Source: Kiritimatiellia bacterium (lineage in GTDB: Bacteria; Verrucomicrobiota; Kiritimatiellia; RFP12; UBA1067). Taken from it: DNA of 64,000 nt. The notes under the pieces were generated by a model. That model did not search any database and was not told the origin of the DNA. It saw nothing but the letters and a program-made list of their open reading frames with translations. The DNA lies in assembly GCA_028686345.1 (NCBI GenBank), contig JAQUCE010000013.1, positions 1-64,000 of the forward strand, in the 5' to 3' direction. Within the stretch, counting starts at the first letter, position 1, and every line of letters starts with the position of its first letter. Positions 1-10,252 of this stretch are shown here, piece after piece. The translations under genes and the position numbers were made by a program.

Positions 1-139
1 TCATTATAAAGAGAATCCACCCAATGAATTATTGCCATCAGAGTTGAAATAATGACGGATTTATAATAGAATTGATCTTACTCAAAGATTAACGGACACA
101 TGACCGTACTGGACAAATGACCTTATTATCTGTTCGGAT

Positions 140-610
140 ATGTGGAAGCCATACCTCAAAGTTATTCGTAAAAAGGCCCCGCTGGCCCTGAACATCCTGG
201 ATCGCTTCCACATCGTAAAAAAAATTACTGAAGCAGTTAACAAAGTTCGCGTTGAAGAGGTCAAAAGGTTGCGGCGTGAAGGTTACGAAGAAGATGTGCT
301 TAAAAACACAAAATATTGTTTTTTGAAAAACCCGGAAAACCTAACTGAAAAGCAAAAGCTGAAACTTGATGATGTGCTTCAATATAACCTAAAAACTGTG
401 CGGGCTTACCCTCTTAAAGAAAGCTTTCAGCTTTTCTGGAACTATAAAAGCGCATTCTGGGCTGAGTGGTACCTCAAAAAATGGTGTAATCGCGCCATGA
501 GATCCAAGCTTGATCCAATCAAAGATTTTGTCAAAACGATTCGGCGGCATCAGCCCTTGATTCTCAATTGGTTTAAGGCTAAAAAGACCGGCGAATTCCA
601 AACTCAATAA
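140..610 (+). pseudogene. ISL3-family-like transposase, C-terminal fragment (truncated at both sides)
   Basis: ORF 140..610; translation ...SDMWKPYLKVIRKKAPLALNILDRFHIVKKITEAVNKVR... resembles DDE ISL3 transposases; ends abruptly at ~600. Confidence 0.7.
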
Positions 611-794
611 AGACATTGTAAAGTTTGGCTGCATTTTGAGGTGAGACTGCAAACCAAATATCCATATCGGCTGTAGTTCTTGGATATCCATGATAACCAA
701 CTGCATATCCGCCAATTAGTAAATACTCCACTTTATGTACGTTCAGCAATCTCAAGAACTCTTTGAAGTCTTCCGGAAGCGTTAGGTTTTCCAT
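579..794 (-). pseudogene. nucleotidyltransferase (MNT/AbiEii-like), truncated after ~65 aa at the transposase junction
   Basis: MENLTLPEDFKEFLRLLNVHKVEYLLIGGYAVGYHGYPRTTADMDIWF: GG-Y-A and D-D nucleotidyltransferase motif; C-terminus missing. Confidence 0.65.
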
Positions 795-918
795 ATGCAG
801 CCTGCCTGTTTATTTGAAGGGCCTGAAGTCGCCCTTCAGGAGAAAGTTTCATCCAGTACTCTTTATCTTGCGAATCGCATAAATCTACGACTGATAACTT
901 TGTACGATCTAATTTCAT
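733..918 (-). CDS. small partner protein encoded upstream of the nucleotidyltransferase (possible toxin-antitoxin-like pair)
   Basis: ORF 733..972, internal Met at 918; overlaps the nucleotidyltransferase ORF, same strand. Confidence 0.5.
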   Translation of the reverse strand: MKLDRTKLSVVDLCDSQDKEYWMKLSPEGRLQALQINRQAAYGKPNASGRLQRVLEIAERT

Positions 919-1051
919 ATATAAAGTATAACATAATGTGTGATTGAGTTTCAAAGCATTCTGTGCAAGCATTCTGTGCGAAACAAGCCGCAGTAAGACC
1001 CGATAAACAACTTTTTGGGAAGAACAATTAATTGTTTTTCTAGTCGCTCTC

Positions 1052-1549
1052 TCATGGATTTTTTTTCGATCCGCTCTCCTCGGTTGGCAAGTTACTGGCG
1101 TTCAGCAACCTGCGCTCCAGCGCGGGGTAGGACTCAGCGGGCAGGTCGTGCTTGTCGAACATCACGCGGAAGCCGGCCAGCAGCTTGCGGCGGGCATCGG
1201 CGTACGCAGCGTTGTCCAGCCGTGCGTCTTCGTGCAAGAACCGCACGCGGCGGAGGTCGCGGCTGCACTGGTCGAAGGTTGCACGCAGGATGTCGGGGAT
1301 TTCAGGTAACTGGCGGACGCGCCGCGCCGTGGTCTGGCAGGCCGCGTCGAGCGCGCTGAGCGAAAGCACGTTCGTCACGCCGTCCGCCATCACAAAGGTG
1401 GCGTGTGTGTCGGTCAATGTCTCTAACCGAGCTGTAAACGCCCGCCCGGCAGCGTTTGTCCAGACGCTCTGCGCCAAGGTCGCGGTGGCTGTGAAAAGTA
1501 GCAGGGGCAACCATAGGGAGTCGCTAAAATTTTTGTGTTTATGTTTCAT
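1052..1549 (-). CDS. secreted SHD1/SLA1-like domain protein
   Basis: signal peptide, then QSVWTNAAGRAFTARLETLTDTHATFVMADGVTNVLSLSALDAA. Confidence 0.5.
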   Translation of the reverse strand: MKHKHKNFSDSLWLPLLLFTATATLAQSVWTNAAGRAFTARLETLTDTHATFVMADGVTNVLSLSALDAACQTTARRVRQLPEIPDILRATFDQCSRDLRRVRFLHEDARLDNAAYADARRKLLAGFRVMFDKHDLPAESYPALERRLLNASNLPTEESGSKKNP

Positions 1550-1975
1550 GTTGTTGGTCCCAGGTTTGTTTTTGGCAAAGTTTACGATAAAGTTTGCGAC
1601 AAAGTTTGACTATCACGCGGGGTCGGAGTCGGGGTCGAAGGGCGCAGGAGATCGTCTTGGCGACTTCACGACTTCCGATTTCCGGTTTTTATGCTGCCGA
1701 GCTTCAGGTTACCTCCTCGTTTTTCTGCGGCACTGCGTGCTGCCAGCAACTCTCATTATGGCCGCACTTCGGTTAGAAGACACGCTTCCGGCTTCAGCCT
1801 TCGCAATAGCTACGCCCGGACAAGGCGAGCTTCGCTTTTACGCCGTGACAGGAAAGCGTGAACTACATACCGCTTGCATTATAAAGCAGCGGGCTTCTAA
1901 CCATAAATTTTTCAGTGGGAGCAAAGGCTTTTAGCACATCGTACAAACTCAATTTGGTTGCAAGGAATAGCTGCT

Positions 1976-2812
1976 TTAGTTTGCTCCAATCCGATAGAAG
2001 GCCTGGCCGCTGGTCTTTTCAACATAGACCGTGGCGGTTCGGCCGGTTCCCTGATATGTCCGGTAACTTATGTCGCCACCTTTGGTGGCGGCAGAGGGGG
2101 CTGGCGACCAGGTGGGGGAGTCCAGGCTCTCGCTGACCATGATGTGGTAGGTGCGGTCTTCGCTGGTCGAAAAGGTCAGGGCAAGGCGATCCGAGGCGGG
2201 TTCAGTTGCCAGGGCAGTAATCGCGAAGATGTCTGTTTTGAGAAATGGCAGTGTTCCTGCCAGATACTCGTCGCGGTTGTTCATGCCATCGTTGTCAGGA
2301 TCATCGAGCGGGTTGATATCATGGATGGAGGTGAAGACTCCTTCCGACCATATCACCACCAACTCCTCCCAAGCGTCGGGTAGGCCGTCGCCGTCACTGT
2401 CCACGGCGGTGGCGAAATCCACCCGTCGGGCGGTGCCGGCATCCGGAGCGTTGAAGTACGGGGTTGGCGTCAGCGGTTGCACCACCCCGTTGATCGTAAC
2501 AATGATCTGCATCGGGGTGCCGACCAGCGCGGCGTTGGGACGCGAGAGCGGCGCGGTACTCTCCAGCTCCAGCGAGAGCCGATAGTTGACACCGGACAGG
2601 ATGAGACCATTCACATTATGCTGCGCACATATTGTGCCCGGCTCGGCTACCCTGACAAGGGAGACCTGCGCACCGCTGAGCAGGGGTTGGCCGTATTCGT
2701 TGCGAATCAGGCCATACGTGATAGTCGGCGGCATCGGGAAGCCGGCCTCGGCAACAACACACCAGAGCGCCAGCGCGCCGAACACTAGCCATTGACCTTG
2801 AGTTTGTTTCAT
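1976..2812 (-). CDS. secreted protein with calcium-binding DxDxDG (thrombospondin type 3-like) repeats
   Basis: signal peptide; DSDGDGLPDAWEE...DPDNDGMNNRDEYLAGT. Confidence 0.6.
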   Translation of the reverse strand: MKQTQGQWLVFGALALWCVVAEAGFPMPPTITYGLIRNEYGQPLLSGAQVSLVRVAEPGTICAQHNVNGLILSGVNYRLSLELESTAPLSRPNAALVGTPMQIIVTINGVVQPLTPTPYFNAPDAGTARRVDFATAVDSDGDGLPDAWEELVVIWSEGVFTSIHDINPLDDPDNDGMNNRDEYLAGTLPFLKTDIFAITALATEPASDRLALTFSTSEDRTYHIMVSESLDSPTWSPAPSAATKGGDISYRTYQGTGRTATVYVEKTSGQAFYRIGAN

Positions 2813-2925
2813 ACTAATCTCCTTTTGTAGATGATTTCAAGCCGTTCGTGCGGCGTAAAAGAATAATTAATTATCCTTTTCAAAAAGTTGTCTATCGAAC
2901 CTAATTGCGGTATGTTTCCTGATCA

Positions 2926-2986
2926 TCCACCGCATAGCGGCGGATATACTGTGTTGCTTTCAGTATGTCCGCCGCTATGCGGTGGA
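2926..2986. repeat. long inverted repeat (26-nt arms, 9-nt loop), intergenic palindromic element
   Basis: tccaccgcatagcggcggatatactg / cagtatgtccgccgctatgcggtgga; 25 of 26 positions complementary. Confidence 0.85.
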
Positions 2987-3052
2987 CGGCAATCACATCT
3001 ATTTGCCATAATTGGAGGCGAAGCCGACCTCCGCGCAGCGCACAGCGCTAGC

Positions 3053-6000
3053 TTAGTACAGCACCTGCTGCGCCTGCACGCGGAAGAATGCCCGGGGTTG
3101 GTTCGCGCTCCTTTCCGGCATAAAGGTAATTGTGGTTTGGCCGGGCTGCGCAACCAGCGTGGCAATCGGCTGCCAATCCGGTTGCTCCAATGACAGGCTC
3201 TTTAAAAGAACATATGTGGCACCTTCCTGGATATCGCCAGCCACCACAATGATATGTTGCGCCGTGACGGTAAGGGCCATAACCTGCGGTGACTCTACAA
3301 TGTTCGTCGGAATGGCTCTGAGGCTGCCCAGGATCGGATAGCCGGTGGCTGAGCCTTGAAGGGTCCACGACGAAAGTGCGGGGTCTTCGCTGGTATAGTC
3401 GTTTAGCGCGGTCAGCAAGAAGGTCGTTTCATAAACAGGATGCAGTGTGTTAAGTGTGCCTGGTGCGGCATCAAAATAAAAGCAGCGCGCCATAGGTCCC
3501 AACCCCACGGCTGGCAGGGAGTACTCTGGTTGTGCATTTTGCCTCCAGTAGCAAGTCGTTACTCCTGTAGCTTCGGTTTCGCCCACAATGCCGCCAGCAC
3601 TGATAACACCAGCTACCGCGCCAATGCTCAGGCAGTTTTGGAGGATGCCGATGGAGTAACCCGCGATGCCGCCGGCATACGCGCCGCCGGTGATTGAAGC
3701 ACTGTTGCCGCAGTTGCGCACCGTGCCGATCACTACGCCCGCAATGCCGCCGCAATGGTAGTCGCCCGCGATGGTGCCCGCATTCGCGCAGTTGCGGAGC
3801 ATACCTTCCAACCAGCCGGCAATTCCGCCGACATAGGCCTGCCCTCGCACAGCGGTGTTGATCAGGTTTAGGTTCTGGATTATGGCGGCTGCGCCGACAA
3901 AGCCGAACAGCCCCTGATCATCGCCAACAGGGTGGTCGATTGTCAGACCGGAAATGGTATACCAGTTCCCATCAAAAAATCCTTGGAAGCGCGCTGACTC
4001 AGATCCAATTGGTATCCAATCCATGCCAGCCAGATCCAGGTGGTTGGTGAGAAGGATCATCTTACCGGTAAACGGGTTGCCATGAGCTACCAGCACGGAG
4101 AGGCCGGCCAATTCAGCCGAGTTTCCGATGTAGTAGATCGATCTCTTTGGATCGTTATCATGCCACGATGTGTCGTAGTAGCCCTCGCCGCTCCAGTCGT
4201 CGGCCCAGTGGGCGTATAGGGTCACATCCTGTACCTGATTCCACTCCCGAGTGCCGCTGCCGGTCGCGTCAACATACTGGATTCCGTTGACCGGCGCGGT
4301 AAAGTAGCCGGTAAACTTCTGACCCGGGCGGCTGACCGCCACGCTAAGGTCGGGCATTGGTTCGTTGTAGGTGGCCATGATCGGCGCTTGTGTGCCATTG
4401 CCGTTGTTCGCATCAAAGGTGATCGCGAAAGACATTGAGTTGAAGATCGACAGCATGGGATATCCTGTTGATGAGCCGGCAGTGGTCCAGGCCGAGTATG
4501 CGCCCTGGCCGATTGTCCAGGCATTGAGCGCCGCGTTCAGGGCTGTGGTGTTGTGGACACTGGCGCTCAGTGTGCCGGGAGGCGTGGTAAAGTAGCTGCA
4601 ATCCAGGGTGCCCCCCAGTCCGCTCGCATCCCAGAGGAAGCCTTCGTCGCCGGTTTTCTTCCAGTAGGCGTAGCGCACTGCGCCATCAGCTTCGCCCGCC
4701 ACACCGCCAACTGTATTGGCTCCGGTCACGGCGCCGATGTTGATCACATTGCGAACGTTGCCGTTGACATAGCCTGCCACCCCGCCGACATAAGCCAGGC
4801 CAGCCACAGCCGCATGGTTCGCGCAATTCACAAGCGTGCCGAGCACCAGCCCTGCCAGACCGCCCACCATCTCGCCGCCATTGACTACACCCGCGTTGGC
4901 GCAGTTACGCGTTGTGCCGGCGAGCCAACCCGCCACTCCGCCGACATAAGCTCCTCCGCATATCTCTGTTTGGATAAGGCGGACGCTGCGTACCATGCCG
5001 CCTGCTCCCACCATCCCAAACAACCCCTGGTAGTCTTTGGTCGGTTGGTTAATCTTGATGCCTGTAATGGTTTTGCCGTTGCCGTCGAAGGTGCCAAGGA
5101 AGGGCCGCGCGTTCGATCCAATGGCTGTCCACTCCGGCCCTGTCAGATCGAGGGAACCGGTTAAAAATAAAACTTTGCCGGCGAACGTGATGCCGCTGTT
5201 GACCAGCACAGCGAATCCCGCCAGCTCTTCAGAGGCCGAGATCATGAAGCTCGAAGCCAGAGGGTTAAGATCGTGCCAGGCGGTGTCATAACGTCCGGGA
5301 TCACACCAGTTCATAACACTCCAGCCAGCATAGAGCGTGGCATCCGAGAGCTGGTTCCAGATCTTCGTAGGCGTGCCATCCGAATTGTAGTAGCGGCTGC
5401 CGCCCTCGGGCGCGCCGTAGTAGCCTTGGAAGGTGTGGCCGGAGCGAGCGGCGGAAACAGCAATTGCGGGCAGCTCAGCACCATAGACCGCCAGGATGGG
5501 CGGCTGATTGCCGCTGCCTCCGCTGAGGTCGAAGGTGATCGTCACGCGGGGTGTCAGACGCGGATAGCCGGTTGGCGAGTCATAGGTGCTCCAGGTCAGC
5601 AGTTCAGGGGTTGCAGTGCTGTTGGCCGCGACCCAGGCGTTTAGCGCTCCGGTCAGATCGCTGCTCTGAAAAGGCTCGCCGTTGAGCGCGCCGGGGGGCA
5701 GCAGGAAGTGGAAGCACTCCGAGAGCGTGCCAGCGCCTGCACCATCCCAATCAAGACCGGTCTCGCCGGGGTCGCGCAGCCAGTAGCTGTTCTGCGCCGT
5801 GCCTCCGCTGATTGTACCGGTTAATCCGCCAACGCGAGTCGCGGCTGTCACAGTGGCGGTGGAGAGAGTGTTGCGCAACGTGCCGTTTAGCAGGCCGATC
5901 AGACCGCCCGCATGCTCCGCGCCGCTAACCATCCCGCTGACCTGGCAGTTGCGGGCAATGCCGCTGCTAAGCTGGCCCGCCAGTGCGCCCACATTGGTGT

Positions 6001-9000
6001 TCCCCTGTACCTGTACATCCACCAGGTTCACGTTCTGGATCAGGGTGTCCGTGCCCGCGTAACCGAAGAACCCCTGGTCGTTGGCAGCAGGTTGTTCGAC
6101 AGCCAGTCCTGTGATCGCATGGCCGCGTCCGTCAAATGTGCCCCGGAAGGGCTTGGCCGGAGTTCCGATGGGTATCCAGGCAAAGGGATAGAGGTTGATT
6201 GCGGCGGCAAGGGCGATCTGCTTGCCTGCAAAGGTGTTCCCGGCGTTGACCAGCACGGCCAGACCGGCCAGCTGCTCGGGCTGGTTCAGGCTAAAGGAGC
6301 TGAGTTCAGGGGCATACCAGCCAATGTCGTATTGTCCGGCTTCGCTCCAGAGGATACGTGTCCACCTGGCAAAGAGCAGCGTGTCTTCTTCCTTTTTCCA
6401 AAGCGCGGCGCTTGTCCCGTTAGCAGTATAGTAGCGGGTTCCCCCGTCAGCGGCATCGAAATAGCCGTCAAAACGCCAGCCTGGGCGGTGCACTCCGATT
6501 TGCAGCGGCGGCATGGCCGCGTCGTAGGTGGCAATGACCGGCACTTGTGCGCCGCTGCCGTTGTTAGCGTCAAAGGACACGGTGTAGGTTTCGGGTGTCC
6601 AGACAACGTATAGATCAACCACTGCGTCCTGGGTGTTGGCAAGGTTGGCTACCTGCTGGTCGTCCAGATAAGCAATGGTGCCGCCGGGTGAGACGGCCCA
6701 TCCGCTGAAGTTGTATCCGATACGCGAGAAGCCGTTGCCGGTCAGGGTGAGCGGCGTATCATAGGTGTGCAGTGAATCAGCGGTTGCGCCGGCGGTATGG
6801 CCGTTGCCGTGATAGGTCACAGTGTAGGTAATGGGTGTCCAACCCGCGTAAAGCGTGGTGTTGTCCTGCTTGTCCCAGGTTCGGGTACCCTCGCCTGAGG
6901 CGTTGTAGTAGGTTACTCCTCCAGCGGGGGCATCGTCAAAACCGGTAAACAAATAGCCGGTTCGCGAGATATTGATTGTCGGCAGGGCCGGCAGATCCAC
7001 CCGATACAACGCAGCGACTGCGGGCTGCTCTCCGCTGCCACCATTGGAATCAAATGAGATCAGACTTTCAGCTGCCAGGATTGGATAGCCGTCCTCTGAA
7101 CCAAACAGGCTCCAACCCCAGACCGCTGGCAGGGTGGGCTTGATGGTCGCGGTGCAAGCATTCAGAGCTGCCAGCAGGTCATTGGTGCCATAGGCCGGAT
7201 TTGCCAGTTTGCCGGGTGGCGTGCTGAACGGCTCGCATTCGAGGAGTGTCACACCGGCCGGAGTCGCGTTCCAGAGATTGCCTTGCGAATCCGGGTGTCT
7301 CCAGTAGCTGTTCTGGGCCGTGCCCTGCGAGGCGCCGGCAATGCCGCCGATGTCGAGCCCGGAGATATTGGATACCGACCCCAGGTTCAGTCCATTATAA
7401 ATTGCGCCGATTGATGACATATCTCCAACCAGCCCGCCAACAGCTGTGGTGGCTGTTATTGCACCGCGGTTAACGCTGTTATAGACCCTTGCACTGTGGA
7501 GGTGTCCAACCAGACCTCCAACGTAGTCGCTACCTTGGACTGAGGCATGGTTGGCGGCGTTGACGATGCGCGATGTTGACTGCATCCAGCCGGCAATGCC
7601 GCCGACCTGGTTTACGCCAGCGACACTGCCTTGATTTGAACAATTCAAAAGCTCGGCATCGCTGTCAACAAACCCTGAGATGCCTCCGACCTCATTCACC
7701 CCCTGGATTGAACCATGGTTCGAGCAGCTTCTCAGGGTACCCTTCTGTAGAATGCCGGCGATAGCGCCGACTGCGGAGCCGCCCTGAATAACTGTGCCGG
7801 CCAGGCGCACGCGCTGGATCAGCCCATCGGCTACTGTTCCGAACAGACCCAGACCGTAGCTGTTCGGGGCGTTGATCACGAGGTTCGAGATCGTGTGGTA
7901 GCCGCCGTCAAAGGTGCCGACAAAAAATGAACTCGCGTCCCCGATGGGGCTCCACTCCCGCCCCGCGAGACTGATCTCAGCGATCACCGAGACGGTTGCA
8001 GCGGAAAAGTCGACTCCCTGGTTGACCAGCACGGCGAATCCGGCCAGTTGCTGGGCGTTGCTGATGGTAAACGAGAGGGCGGACTCAGCGTACCAGTTCG
8101 TGGCGTAGGCACCTGGATCAGACCAGTTATAAGGGCGCCATGCGGCATAGAGTACACTGTTTTCCGGTACCTCCCAGTCACGGACGCTTGTGCCGTTTGC
8201 ATTGTAGTAAAGCATGTCGTTGTCATCCGCATAACCTTGGAAGGTGTGGCCAGCGCGGCTCACGGCGATTGCCAGCTGCGGCAGAGGGGAGTTGAAGTAG
8301 GCGGTGATGTTGGTCTGGGTGCCGGTGCCGCCATTGGCATGGAAGGAGATGGTGTAAGGGGCGGGTGCCCACTGCGCATACAGCTCTACCCACTGTTCTT
8401 CTTTGTTCCAGGTGCGCGCGCTTGAACCGTCGGCGTTGTAGTAGCGGGTGCCGCCGCTAGCAGCGTCGAAAAACCCGGTGAAGGTGTAGCCGCTGCGATA
8501 GATGTCAATGCTGAAGAGAGTTGACATGGGCTCGCCATAGGTAGCATAAGTTGTACTCTGCCAGCCGCTGCCGCCATTTGGATCAAAGACTATGTCCGAC
8601 ATCTTGGGCAACCACTGCGCATAGAGTGTGGTATCGGTTGTTTTGTCCCACCAGTTTACGCCACTGCCGTCGTAATCATAGTAGCGTGAGCCACCTGAGG
8701 CAGCATCAAAATACCCATCGAAGTTATAGCCGATACGCGTGACGGCGACGACGATCGCGGGCAGCCATTCGAGGTAGGTGGCCAGGACTTTGTTTTGTGC
8801 GCCAGTGCCGCCGCTGGGATCAAAGGAGAGGGTGTAGGTGGCTGGTTCCCATTGGGCGTAGAGTGTTGTTGCGGTCGACCGCTCCCAGGCAGCGGCCGAG
8901 GTGCCGTCGGCGTTATAGTAGCGGGTGCCGCTCTTTTCAGCATCAAAATAGCCGGTAAAGAGGTAGCCTGCCTGCTTTACAGCAATCGCTATTTCAGGCA

Positions 9001-10252
9001 TCTCGCTGCCATAGAGGGCCAGGATGTTGGTCTGTGTGCCAGTGCCGCCGTTGGCATCGAAGGTCACCGGCACACGCGGTGCCAGCATTGGATAACCATC
9101 CTGCGAACCGATGAGGCTCCAGGTGCGGAGCTGTGGATGCGCGACGGCCTGGGCGGCCACATGCGCGTTGAGCGCAACCAGCAGGTTCGAGGTGGCGTAG
9201 AGCGGATGGGCTGCATTCAACCAGCCCGGTGCGACTGAGAAATAAAAACTGTTGGTCGGCTGTGCGCCGCTGCCCGCAGCATTCCAGGTACCTTGCCAAG
9301 CGTCGGGACGGATCCAGTAGCTGTCGCTGGCAATTACAGCTGTATGCAGGTTGCCGATCAGACCGCCGGACGCTGTCGATCCTTCGACCACACCGAGGTT
9401 CAGGCAGTTAGCCAGTTCAACTGGGGAGCTTAATACGCAGGCCAGGCGGCCTACAATGCCGCCGACAGCACCGGCATATGTTCCTGTCACCTGGCCGCGG
9501 TTGAGATTGTTACGGATATCGCCGTTGCCCAGCATGTATCCCAGAATGCCTGCTACATAATTTTGGCCTTCCACACTGGCATGGTTCGAGCAATTGCGGA
9601 TTTGGCTGTTCTGTCCAGCATAGCCGACGATGCCGCCTGCATAGGAATAACTGGAGGCAGCGTAGATAACGCCCTTATTATCACAGCCATCGATCGTGCC
9701 GCCGCCCAGATAGCCCGCGATACCACCGACGCGGTCTTTGGCATGGATCTGTGTATCGGTGAGGCAGAGATTCCGAATCATGGCGCCCGCGCCGACGTAA
9801 CCGAAGAGTCCCTGATAGGAAAGGGATGCATTGTCGATCATTAATTTTGAAATGACGTGGCGTAGGCCGTCGAATGTGCCGCAAAATGGAAGTGAGGAGT
9901 TTCCAATGGCACTCCATTCGTGCGCCGATAAGTTGATGTCCGCCGTGAGCGTGAGGGTGACACCCGTGAAGTTGGTCACGTTGTTATTGACCAGCACCGC
10001 CATGCCGGCCAGACGCTGAGCGGAGTTGATGGTGTAAGAGGAAGAGGCTCCGTCGTACCAGTTAGTCGAGAAGTTCGGCACCGTGTCCCATGTGGCAGCC
10101 CGCAGGGTGGCTGCCACAACGCTCAGAATCGCCACGGCAGACCAGTGTGAAAACCGGAGGCGTGCGCGCTGTCGGTTGACCATTGTCGTGCTGTTTGAAT
10201 TCGGCATGCTCATCTTCATCGCTCCCTTCGCATCTGGTGAACTGGGGGTCAA
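3053..10252 (-). CDS. giant secreted/surface protein with GLUG motifs and InlB B-repeat (Listeria-Bacteroides repeat) domains
   Basis: 2399-aa ORF; repeated V(T/S)FD.NGG.G.Q....Y....P......R.GY.F.GY.DA..GG..YYN..G......W....D.TLYA.W and GG(I/L)(A/V)G repeats. Confidence 0.85.
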   Translation of the reverse strand: MTPSSPDAKGAMKMSMPNSNSTTMVNRQRARLRFSHWSAVAILSVVAATLRAATWDTVPNFSTNWYDGASSSYTINSAQRLAGMAVLVNNNVTNFTGVTLTLTADINLSAHEWSAIGNSSLPFCGTFDGLRHVISKLMIDNASLSYQGLFGYVGAGAMIRNLCLTDTQIHAKDRVGGIAGYLGGGTIDGCDNKGVIYAASSYSYAGGIVGYAGQNSQIRNCSNHASVEGQNYVAGILGYMLGNGDIRNNLNRGQVTGTYAGAVGGIVGRLACVLSSPVELANCLNLGVVEGSTASGGLIGNLHTAVIASDSYWIRPDAWQGTWNAAGSGAQPTNSFYFSVAPGWLNAAHPLYATSNLLVALNAHVAAQAVAHPQLRTWSLIGSQDGYPMLAPRVPVTFDANGGTGTQTNILALYGSEMPEIAIAVKQAGYLFTGYFDAEKSGTRYYNADGTSAAAWERSTATTLYAQWEPATYTLSFDPSGGTGAQNKVLATYLEWLPAIVVAVTRIGYNFDGYFDAASGGSRYYDYDGSGVNWWDKTTDTTLYAQWLPKMSDIVFDPNGGSGWQSTTYATYGEPMSTLFSIDIYRSGYTFTGFFDAASGGTRYYNADGSSARTWNKEEQWVELYAQWAPAPYTISFHANGGTGTQTNITAYFNSPLPQLAIAVSRAGHTFQGYADDNDMLYYNANGTSVRDWEVPENSVLYAAWRPYNWSDPGAYATNWYAESALSFTISNAQQLAGFAVLVNQGVDFSAATVSVIAEISLAGREWSPIGDASSFFVGTFDGGYHTISNLVINAPNSYGLGLFGTVADGLIQRVRLAGTVIQGGSAVGAIAGILQKGTLRSCSNHGSIQGVNEVGGISGFVDSDAELLNCSNQGSVAGVNQVGGIAGWMQSTSRIVNAANHASVQGSDYVGGLVGHLHSARVYNSVNRGAITATTAVGGLVGDMSSIGAIYNGLNLGSVSNISGLDIGGIAGASQGTAQNSYWRHPDSQGNLWNATPAGVTLLECEPFSTPPGKLANPAYGTNDLLAALNACTATIKPTLPAVWGWSLFGSEDGYPILAAESLISFDSNGGSGEQPAVAALYRVDLPALPTINISRTGYLFTGFDDAPAGGVTYYNASGEGTRTWDKQDNTTLYAGWTPITYTVTYHGNGHTAGATADSLHTYDTPLTLTGNGFSRIGYNFSGWAVSPGGTIAYLDDQQVANLANTQDAVVDLYVVWTPETYTVSFDANNGSGAQVPVIATYDAAMPPLQIGVHRPGWRFDGYFDAADGGTRYYTANGTSAALWKKEEDTLLFARWTRILWSEAGQYDIGWYAPELSSFSLNQPEQLAGLAVLVNAGNTFAGKQIALAAAINLYPFAWIPIGTPAKPFRGTFDGRGHAITGLAVEQPAANDQGFFGYAGTDTLIQNVNLVDVQVQGNTNVGALAGQLSSGIARNCQVSGMVSGAEHAGGLIGLLNGTLRNTLSTATVTAATRVGGLTGTISGGTAQNSYWLRDPGETGLDWDGAGAGTLSECFHFLLPPGALNGEPFQSSDLTGALNAWVAANSTATPELLTWSTYDSPTGYPRLTPRVTITFDLSGGSGNQPPILAVYGAELPAIAVSAARSGHTFQGYYGAPEGGSRYYNSDGTPTKIWNQLSDATLYAGWSVMNWCDPGRYDTAWHDLNPLASSFMISASEELAGFAVLVNSGITFAGKVLFLTGSLDLTGPEWTAIGSNARPFLGTFDGNGKTITGIKINQPTKDYQGLFGMVGAGGMVRSVRLIQTEICGGAYVGGVAGWLAGTTRNCANAGVVNGGEMVGGLAGLVLGTLVNCANHAAVAGLAYVGGVAGYVNGNVRNVINIGAVTGANTVGGVAGEADGAVRYAYWKKTGDEGFLWDASGLGGTLDCSYFTTPPGTLSASVHNTTALNAALNAWTIGQGAYSAWTTAGSSTGYPMLSIFNSMSFAITFDANNGNGTQAPIMATYNEPMPDLSVAVSRPGQKFTGYFTAPVNGIQYVDATGSGTREWNQVQDVTLYAHWADDWSGEGYYDTSWHDNDPKRSIYYIGNSAELAGLSVLVAHGNPFTGKMILLTNHLDLAGMDWIPIGSESARFQGFFDGNWYTISGLTIDHPVGDDQGLFGFVGAAAIIQNLNLINTAVRGQAYVGGIAGWLEGMLRNCANAGTIAGDYHCGGIAGVVIGTVRNCGNSASITGGAYAGGIAGYSIGILQNCLSIGAVAGVISAGGIVGETEATGVTTCYWRQNAQPEYSLPAVGLGPMARCFYFDAAPGTLNTLHPVYETTFLLTALNDYTSEDPALSSWTLQGSATGYPILGSLRAIPTNIVESPQVMALTVTAQHIIVVAGDIQEGATYVLLKSLSLEQPDWQPIATLVAQPGQTTITFMPERSANQPRAFFRVQAQQVLY

